Shown: piece by piece, positions 7,195-11,570 of the stretch
Layout: each line of letters opens with the position of its first letter
How positions within the stretch are numbered: position 1 is the stretch's first letter
Assembly: GCA_029882335.1 (NCBI GenBank)
Contig: JAOUKW010000101.1
Location: 1-11,570 of the forward strand
Source: Candidatus Heimdallarchaeota archaeon
GTDB taxonomy: Archaea; Asgardarchaeota; Heimdallarchaeia; Heimdallarchaeales; Kariarchaeaceae
Length of the DNA stretch: 11,570 nt
Direction of reading: 5' to 3'
The notes under the pieces: generated by a model
Told to the model about the DNA's origin: nothing
The model's database searches: none
The model's input: only the letters and a program-made list of their open reading frames with translations
Made by a program: the position numbers and the translations under genes

Positions 7195-8283
7195 ATGGCT
7201 GGAGCTGATGATAAAGAAATTGTTATAATTGAACTTGGATCAACTTATACAAAAATAGGAATTTCAGGTAAAATAGATACTTTTATTATTCAGAGGACTA
7301 TTGTTGGTCATCCTCTTTATCAGAGTATGTTTGATACATATGAGGATCAACTTAAATTTGGAAATGAAGCTTATAATTTAAGAGGGGTATTTAAACAAAT
7401 AAAACCACTTGAATTCGGAAAAATCAATAAATGGGATCAATTGGAAGCATATTTGAAACACATCATTACATCTATCTTAAAGGATGATCCTGGGAAAGTG
7501 AAATTAATATTTATAACACAACCAAATTTCGAAGAATCACAACGATTAAAAGATATATTGTTAATGAATCCCAAGATAAGTGAAATAAGTCTCCAAGTTA
7601 GTGGAGTAATGACTTCAATATTTTATGGAAGAAAAACTGGGGTGGTTGTTGATCTTGGAGATACCTCAATTTCAATAATCCCGATGTATCAAGGCAATGT
7701 ATTTAATAATGCCTGCCGACATCTCAAATTCGGAGGAAGGGACATTTCTAAATATTTAAAAAAATTATTCTTAGATAGAGGGTATACCTTCGGGCATTTG
7801 AATTTGAATATTTTTGATGAAATTAAAAAAGAAATTTGCTTTATTGAATTAAATTATGATGAAACAATAAATTCAGAAGAAAAAATGAGGAATATTTCAA
7901 CAACTTATAATTTACCTGATGGAAATGAGGTTCATTTTTCTTTTGAGAGAATAAAAGCACCGGAAGTGTTGTTTAATCCAAATCTGATTGGACTTGAGTG
8001 TACAAATATAATTATTGCAATAAATGATGCAATACAAGGTTGTGATGAACATATTCAGGAAATACTCTATCAGAATATAATGCTATGTGGTGGAACATCG
8101 CTAATATCTGGTCTTCGCGAAAGAATTGAGAAAGATATAGAAAATCTGAATCTTGGAAAAGTAACGGTAAAAGTTCATACAAGAGAAAACATGAACAACG
8201 CAACTTGGATTGGAGCAGAGATGGTATTGAATAATGAAACGGGCATTACAGTGGATTGGAGTAATGTGGGTGATGTTGAATGA
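7195..8283 (+). CDS. Asgard actin family protein (eukaryote-like actin/Arp homologue)
   Basis: This 362-residue cytoplasmic protein of the actin ATPase fold aligns with eukaryotic actin (375 residues) from end to end. Phosphate loop 1 is IELGSTYTKIGISG (12-25, Glu13 in place of actin Asp11). The subdomain 2 stretch reads IVGHPLYQ then FGNEAYNLRG, with the D-loop close to actin length. Phosphate loop 2 is VVDLGDTSISIIPMYQG (151-167). Next come FGGRDISKYLKK and RGYTF, then EIKKEICFIELNYDE, then YNLPDG and ERIKAPEVLFNP. The adenosine loop is LCGGTSLISGL (297-307), and the C-terminal motif is ATWIGAEM. An ungapped alignment back from Asp153 puts Ser136 at actin Gln137, and forward from it puts Ser160 at His161, so the water-positioning pair is missing. 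Actin His73 is replaced by Phe74. It should bind a nucleotide and may polymerise, but hydrolysis may be weak. It appears monocistronic and leaderless. Lokiactin or a divergent Arp are the alternatives. Confidence 0.93.
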   Translation: MAGADDKEIVIIELGSTYTKIGISGKIDTFIIQRTIVGHPLYQSMFDTYEDQLKFGNEAYNLRGVFKQIKPLEFGKINKWDQLEAYLKHIITSILKDDPGKVKLIFITQPNFEESQRLKDILLMNPKISEISLQVSGVMTSIFYGRKTGVVVDLGDTSISIIPMYQGNVFNNACRHLKFGGRDISKYLKKLFLDRGYTFGHLNLNIFDEIKKEICFIELNYDETINSEEKMRNISTTYNLPDGNEVHFSFERIKAPEVLFNPNLIGLECTNIIIAINDAIQGCDEHIQEILYQNIMLCGGTSLISGLRERIEKDIENLNLGKVTVKVHTRENMNNATWIGAEMVLNNETGITVDWSNVGDVE

Positions 8284-8302
8284 ATTTTTTGATTGTATAC
8301 AA

Positions 8303-8328
8303 CCAAAAACAAATTCAATTGTTTTTGG
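8303..8328. repeat. Perfect 10-bp inverted repeat just after the actin family gene
   Basis: CCAAAAACAA (8303-8312) and TTGTTTTTGG (8319-8328) are exact reverse complements with a 6-base loop, 19 bases after the stop codon. In RNA it would form a hairpin with a T/U-rich right arm. It could end or stabilise the actin transcript. Archaeal termination does not require a hairpin, so the role is open. Confidence 0.5.
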
Positions 8329-8540
8329 ATAATTAATACCGTTATTTTCGTCAAATAGAGTTCTAGTAATTTCAAAAAATGGAAAACCAATAATTGAGAG
8401 TACATCGATCTAACACCTTAATTTGATATTTATCTATCCTTAAATCAAAATAATATATTAACTATTTATTCAATAATCGTAATATTTATCTAATAAGACT
8501 ATTCACAACTGTTATTCAACTTTAACATAAGGGTGATTTA

Positions 8541-9116
8541 ATGACGTTTGTTTTAGAAACAGAGAGAACCTATTGTAACAGATTAATAGAGAAACATATC
8601 CCAGTTTTGTTAGAGGTATGGAATTCATCAGAATTGAGATACATGACAATGAATAGATCATTTAGAGATTATTATGGTAGTAATTCTCACATAATGATTT
8701 ATGGTGAAAGAGATATAACAAAAATATTTGAAATTTGGGATGATCCATTAAGGGCGAGAGGATTTGGTATATTTAACAAAGAAACTCATGAATTACTTGG
8801 ACATGTTGCTTATGATTTTGGATGGGATCCTCACTTTATAGTATTTAATCTTGTAATCTATCCAAAAAATAGGCAAAATGGATATGCAAAGGAAGTAACT
8901 CCCTATTTGATAGGAGAAATTTTTAATAATTTACTTACAAACAACATTACAGTATTTATTGATGAAGATGAAATAATCGCAATGAAATTTGTTGAAACTT
9001 TAGGGTTTAAACCTTCAGGAGTCATCAAACGTGAGACATATAGAGGAGGAAAATTTAGAAATACTCATTGTTTTGATATATTAAAACGTGAATGGAGGAA
9101 TGTAGATGCCAATTAG
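8541..9116 (+). CDS. GNAT family N-acetyltransferase (RimJ/RimL-like), first of a pair
   Basis: This 191-residue cytoplasmic enzyme is predicted to move an acetyl group from acetyl-CoA to an amine. Motif A, which binds the pyrophosphate of acetyl-CoA, is visible at about 106-128: VIYPKNRQNGYAKEVTPYLI, with the (Q/R)-x-x-G-x-A core as RQNGYA. It follows a strand-rich segment, GFGIFNKETHELLGHVAYDF. Motif B lies at about 147-178: AMKFVETLGFKPSGVIKRET, then a hydrophobic end strand and KREW, as in RimJ/RimL-type enzymes. The substrate cannot be told from sequence. It could be a protein N-terminus, an antibiotic, a polyamine or another small amine. The start is supported by GGGTGA (8531-8536) just before the ATG. 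A weak TATA-like run lies at 8482-8489. It overlaps the next gene by 11 bases. Confidence 0.85.
   Translation: MTFVLETERTYCNRLIEKHIPVLLEVWNSSELRYMTMNRSFRDYYGSNSHIMIYGERDITKIFEIWDDPLRARGFGIFNKETHELLGHVAYDFGWDPHFIVFNLVIYPKNRQNGYAKEVTPYLIGEIFNNLLTNNITVFIDEDEIIAMKFVETLGFKPSGVIKRETYRGGKFRNTHCFDILKREWRNVDAN
9094..9098 (+). promoter_or_regulatory. Internal Shine-Dalgarno site for the second GNAT gene
   Basis: GGAGG lies within the coding end of the first GNAT gene, seven bases before the ATG at 9106. The full-strength site, together with the 11-base overlap of the two genes, indicates translational coupling and fixes the second start. Confidence 0.65.
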
Positions 9117-9672
9117 AGGAGAAAGAATTAATCTAAGAGAAATTAGAAAAGAAGACTTACAAGATATCCTTGATCTTAGAAATAATATTGATGGAAGTTC
9201 TATTGCAAGAAATGTTCCACCCACATCTACATATGAAGAGTTTTTGAACTCTCATAATAAATCGGAACTATCATTTGATCGAGAATATGGTTTTTTTGCA
9301 ATAGAGACTAATGACACAAAAGAATTTGTAGGAAGAATGACATTTAGCTATATGGGCCCTAGATTTTGTGCAGATATTGGAATTGGAATAAAAGAATCAT
9401 TTTGGGGTAAAGGATATGGACATGAGGCTCATGAGTTACTCTTAAAATTCCTATTTCACAATATGGGATTGCAGATGGTTAATTGGCGTACATGGTCTGA
9501 AAATCATGGATCTCTAAAATTAGCAATTAAATCAGGATATACGATTACTGTAAGAAGCAGAGAGGCAATATTTATTGACGGAAAGTTATGTGATTATATT
9601 GGATTACAAATTCTTAGGGAAGAATATTACGAAAGACATCCTGAATTAGTTGATAATTTACAAAAAATATAA
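9106..9672 (+). CDS. GNAT family N-acetyltransferase (RimL-like), second of a pair
   Basis: This 188-residue acetyl-CoA-dependent N-acetyltransferase is closer to the standard RimJ/RimL pattern than its neighbour. The N-terminus RGERINLREIRKEDLQDIL is the usual opening (L-R-x-x-x-x-x-D). A central strand, FFAIETNDTKEFVGRMTF, precedes motif A at about 90-112: IGIGIKESFWGKGYGHEAHE, with the acetyl-CoA loop WGKGYG. Motif B follows as NWRTWSENHGSLKLAIKSGY, then the C-terminal strands with IFIDGKLCDYIGLQILREEY. The overlapping start means both enzymes are made from one mRNA, and they may acetylate related substrates or form a heterodimer. The two proteins are similar in size and fold but not close in sequence, so they are not a fresh tandem duplication. 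The target is unknown. Confidence 0.9.
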   Translation: MPIRGERINLREIRKEDLQDILDLRNNIDGSSIARNVPPTSTYEEFLNSHNKSELSFDREYGFFAIETNDTKEFVGRMTFSYMGPRFCADIGIGIKESFWGKGYGHEAHELLLKFLFHNMGLQMVNWRTWSENHGSLKLAIKSGYTITVRSREAIFIDGKLCDYIGLQILREEYYERHPELVDNLQKI

Positions 9673-9756
9673 TGTTATTGATCTATTAGATATTTACTTA
9701 TCTATCGATCTATTTTGAGAATATATCTTGTTATTACTCTTATTAGAAATATTTAT

Positions 9757-9939
9757 CTAATCACGCCTTGATTTACCCCGATAATTCAATAAAATTATTC
9801 TACTTATGATAAACATCATTGCTGCATAGACATATCCATGATTTATGGATACTGGTTGTATAACTGAGGTTTCCAAACTTCTATCTGAGGTAGTCAAACT
9901 TCCCCCTATAACTGAGATAATTACAGTATCATTAGCCAT
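9757..9939 (-). pseudogene. Truncated copy of the C-terminal tail of the BspA-like surface protein
   Basis: On the minus strand the frame from about 9936 to the TAG at 9757-9759 encodes ANDTVIISV, a short linker, then SDRSLE through the membrane helix to YRGKSRRD. This matches the end of the 5304-6905 protein. Over the last 43 residues I count 35 identities, and over the matching 132 bases including the stop I count 116 (88 percent). The linker between ANDTV and SDRSLE is about 14 residues shorter here. Upstream of ANDTV the similarity ends abruptly and a TAA lies about ten codons before the ATG, so there is no signal peptide or outer domain. A free 60-residue tail protein starting at 9939 cannot be excluded, but lacking a signal peptide it is most likely a broken paralogue. 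Eight codons differ in the amino acid and only four are silent, which fits loss of constraint. Confidence 0.8.
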
Positions 9940-9955
9940 GAAAAAGCAATTTGAA

Positions 9956-10195
9956 TTAAAATACCTCAGTTAAGTTTAAATGATGCATTTTGTTATTCAA
10001 TGATTCTCCAAAAACAGGACAATTCACATTTGATTGAAAGTAAGCAATAATGTGTACTGAATAAAATTGGTTTTCACTTTGGGTGTATTGTTTGACTTCA
10101 TCAACAGCAAAATTTTATTTGGTTTTTATTATAATAAAGAAGTACAAGCAACTACAAAAGATTCTTGTGGACTAACCTTTTTTAAGGTAGTAAAA
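9956..10195 (-). pseudogene. Possible frameshifted coding remnant, unknown family
   Basis: Two protein-like stretches lie in different minus-strand frames. Bases 9956-10114 encode about 53 codons including FAVDEVKQYTQSENQFYS and VHIIAYFQSNVNCPVFGESL, with no start codon before the upstream TAA at 10115-10117. Bases 10129 to about 10195 encode TLKKVSPQESFVVACTSLL in another frame. Codon choice looks coding, but open stretches of this length can arise by chance. If real, it is the 3' part of a gene decayed by frameshift, next to the truncated surface-protein tail. I recognise no family. Confidence 0.25.
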
Positions 10196-10268
10196 TGAGT
10201 ATTCTAAGATTATTTTAATTGGAATAGAACAAAAAGAATTATTAGCTTAGTAAAAAATATAGACTTAT

Positions 10269-10844
10269 TTGACGGATTTAATTGAATTTCTTGATAACAT
10301 TGAAGAATGGAAAGCAGCAATAGCTATTTTATTAATTATGACTCTACAAAGTCCTTTCCTGACATTTCCCGGCTATATTATTATGATTTATTCTGGATTT
10401 AAATTTGGATTAATAAATGGGATGATAATAAATTTTGTGAGTCTTTATATTTCATGTATTGTCGGTTATAGATTTGGATATTGGAGTTCGATTGATATGA
10501 CTTCAAATAAAAAATTACAAAAATTTGATAATATCGTTAAAAATAAGGGGATTAAAGCAATTATTGTTTTACGTATAATACCATTAATTCCAAATAATTT
10601 TACATCTATAGGAAGTGGTTTCACAAAAATTCCTGAGAAAAATCACTCAGCAATATCATTATTGTGTATAATACAATCATGTTTTTGGGCCTGGTTAGGA
10701 TCTACAATTTTGAAATCAAAAATGACAGATATTAGCTTAGAAATTACATACATTCATTTTATTGGATTAATCTTATTAATTTGCTTATTAATTTATTCAA
10801 AATATAGACTTAAACCAAAATCAGATGAAACAGAAATTGAATGA
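10269..10844 (+). CDS. VTT/DedA-type (SNARE-associated/TVP38-TMEM41-VMP1) membrane protein
   Basis: This 191-residue integral membrane protein begins at TTG. The frame has a TAG at 10260-10262 and no ATG before residue 24, which lies inside the first hydrophobic segment. Family marks are visible. Residues 33-52 read FPGYIIMIYSGFKFGLINGM, matching the Pro-Gly then G-x-x-F-G pattern of the re-entrant loop. YRFGYW follows near 67-72, where the family has a G-R-x-x-G element. Residues 101-121 read LRIIPLIPNNFTSIGSGFTK, matching the family pattern R-x-x-P-x-x-P then G. Helices lie near 15-32, 35-70, 98-110, 128-148 and 160-177. Eukaryotic relatives VMP1 and TMEM41B are phospholipid scramblases. 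Bacterial and archaeal DedA relatives are linked to undecaprenyl-phosphate or lipid recycling and ion homeostasis. The exact lipid is unknown. No Shine-Dalgarno site is seen, and it appears to be a single gene. Confidence 0.8.
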   Translation: MTDLIEFLDNIEEWKAAIAILLIMTLQSPFLTFPGYIIMIYSGFKFGLINGMIINFVSLYISCIVGYRFGYWSSIDMTSNKKLQKFDNIVKNKGIKAIIVLRIIPLIPNNFTSIGSGFTKIPEKNHSAISLLCIIQSCFWAWLGSTILKSKMTDISLEITYIHFIGLILLICLLIYSKYRLKPKSDETEIE

Positions 10845-10860
10845 AATTATCTTTAAATTA

Positions 10861-11009
10861 TTACTGAGGTAGATATATACTCACACCAACAATATCTAGT
10901 CCAATACTTGTATAGATTACTGCAGGGGGAAGAAAGAAGATGAATGATTAGTTTCCTCTGATGAAGTGCTATTTTCAAAAGAAACACTACTTGGGTTGGT
11001 CATCACTCC
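10861..11009 (-). pseudogene. Possible frameshifted C-terminal tail of another surface protein
   Basis: One minus-strand frame (down to the TAA at 10917-10919) reads VMTNPSSVSFENSTSSEET then NHSSSFFP, like the Ser/Thr stalks of the secreted proteins here. The adjacent frame, overlapping at a CCCCC run near 10924-10928, reads FLPPAVIYTSIGLDIVGVSI and ends at TAA at 10861-10863, like a short membrane helix. A single one-base shift at the C-run would join stalk and helix. There is no outer domain upstream. The match is by composition only, so confidence is low. Confidence 0.22.
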
Positions 11010-11063
11010 CTAACCAAATCTGATGGATGAATATATTCAGACCTTTACTGGATTAAGATTAAA

Positions 11064-11088
11064 AATAATAATAATAATAATAATAATA
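11064..11088. repeat. AAT trinucleotide microsatellite (about 8 units)
   Basis: The triplet AAT is repeated without interruption over 25 bases. The number of units is likely to vary by slippage. It lies outside any gene I support. Confidence 0.85.
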
Positions 11089-11261
11089 GGTCTTGATATT
11101 ATCTCTTCAGGAGATTTTTCTTATTTCAAAGTTTCCTATTATCACATTTTTCAATTTACTTTCTTTGTTTTATGTCATGAGTCAATTCAAGAGGAAAATC
11201 TTTTGTTTTTCTTAAAAATAATTATAGTTCCTTAATACAATCTGTTTTTTAATTATGATAT

Positions 11262-11378
11262 TTGCGTATTTACCGTGATGACAATACTGAAATTGATGAG
11301 TTGGTTGTTAAATTATATATTGAGAGACCTAAACCTTCAAACTATCAATTGGATTTGGATGATTTAAGAAAAATTTAA
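11262..11378 (+). CDS. Small hypothetical open frame, possibly a gene fragment
   Basis: Thirty-eight codons from a TTG to TAA read with coding-like composition: RIYRDDNTEIDELVVKLYIE then RPKPSNYQLDLDDLRKI. A TGA lies two codons before the TTG, and no ribosome site is seen. The product is charged and acidic with no hydrophobic segment. It may be the surviving 3' end of a decayed gene or a small protein. I do not recognise it. Confidence 0.22.
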   Translation: MRIYRDDNTEIDELVVKLYIERPKPSNYQLDLDDLRKI

Positions 11379-11383
11379 TAAAA

Positions 11384-11570
11384 CTAAGTAACAACTACTC
11401 CAGGACTCTTATTTGTTTTAACAATCATTTCCTTTTCCTTTTTGGCAGACAGGCTTTCTAAATTTAGTATTTTAATAAATGCTAATGCTAAAAAGCCAAC
11501 TATTAGACAACTTGCTCCAATTCCTAGAAAAATCAATGAAATTGCATATTTTGTTGCCAATTGAGATGCC
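11384..11570 (-). CDS. C-terminal end of a membrane protein, truncated by the window edge
   Basis: The minus strand is open from the right edge (base 11570) to a TAG at 11384-11386, giving the last 61 residues of a larger protein. It reads LATKYAISLIFLGIGASCLI then VGFLALAFIKIL, a strong membrane helix of 20-25 residues, followed by a basic tail (SAKKEKEMIVKTNKSPG) and VVVT. A glycine-rich final helix followed by a short charged cytoplasmic tail is common at the end of major facilitator transporters, but this fragment is too short to assign a family. The start and most of the gene lie outside the window. Confidence 0.7.
   Translation of the reverse strand, partial: ASQLATKYAISLIFLGIGASCLIVGFLALAFIKILNLESLSAKKEKEMIVKTNKSPGVVVT

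Larger units (their letters stand above)
10845..11261. other. Intergenic region with decayed coding traces and a microsatellite
   Basis: No intact gene is supported here. The minus strand has a frameshifted Ser-rich-plus-helix remnant (10861-11009). The plus strand has an AAT run (11064-11088). A plus-strand open frame at 11023-11235 exists, but it depends on that run, which encodes poly-isoleucine, and has no ribosome site or recognisable domain, so I do not call it. Confidence 0.5.

Noticed and set aside
8012..8405. Two minus-strand open frames opposite the 3' end of the actin family gene
   Set aside because: They are antisense to conserved actin motifs (adenosine loop, ATWIG), so the plus strand is the coding strand. 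Neither antisense product looks like a known family.
8482..9756. Recurring ATATTTATCTA-like strings near 8427, 8482 and 9750 as regulatory repeats
   Set aside because: They are short and low-complexity, and one overlaps the end of the tail pseudogene. Chance in A+T-rich DNA explains them.
11023..11235. Plus-strand open frame of 70 codons
   Set aside because: Its core is poly-isoleucine encoded by the AAT microsatellite. It has no ribosome site, promoter or recognisable domain.
1..11570. tRNA, rRNA or structured ncRNA genes
   Set aside because: No G+C-rich island or cloverleaf-like arrangement was seen in any intergenic stretch on either strand. A covariance-model scan would be needed to exclude unusual RNAs.

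Overview
The window is very A+T-rich, intronless and archaeal in character. Two promoters have archaeal TATA boxes, one gene is placed for leaderless transcription, others carry GGAG/GGTGAT-type Shine-Dalgarno sites, and several proteins have a Sec signal peptide plus a C-terminal membrane anchor. The key taxonomic clue is the gene at 7195-8283. It encodes a 362-residue protein that aligns almost end to end with eukaryotic actin, not with MreB, FtsA or ParM. Together with large secreted surface proteins and a VTT/DedA membrane protein, this points to an Asgard archaeon (Promethearchaeati). I cannot place it within the group from sequence alone.

Layout. At 29-319 (minus) there is a decayed coding remnant interrupted by an in-frame TAG. 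At 586-2118 (minus) there is a surface protein made of four PPC-like beta-sandwich repeats. A 449-bp divergent promoter region separates it from a two-gene operon: a secreted, Ser-linker, C-terminally anchored protein (2568-3620) and a five-helix membrane protein (3639-4769). An intergenic stretch with a perfect 47-bp tandem duplication follows. Next comes a BspA-like/DUF285 surface protein with a PKD-like domain, an Ig-like domain and an anchor (5304-6905). The actin family gene comes next, then an overlapping pair of GNAT acetyltransferases (8541-9672). Between 9757 and about 10200 the minus strand holds debris, including a clear truncated copy of the C-terminal tail of the BspA-like gene. 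A VTT/DedA-type protein with a TTG start lies at 10269-10844. The right end holds short coding remnants, an AAT microsatellite, and the C-terminal end of a minus-strand membrane protein that runs off the window (11384-11570).

Functional reading. Most of the window serves the cell envelope: three secreted, anchored beta-rich proteins, one polytopic membrane protein in an operon with one of them, and a possible lipid scramblase. The actin homologue is the exception. In an ungapped hand alignment it lacks the two residues (actin Gln137 and His161) that position the attacking water for ATP hydrolysis, so it may be a slow or non-hydrolysing actin-related protein. I see no CRISPR array, rRNA, tRNA, insertion sequence or defence system.
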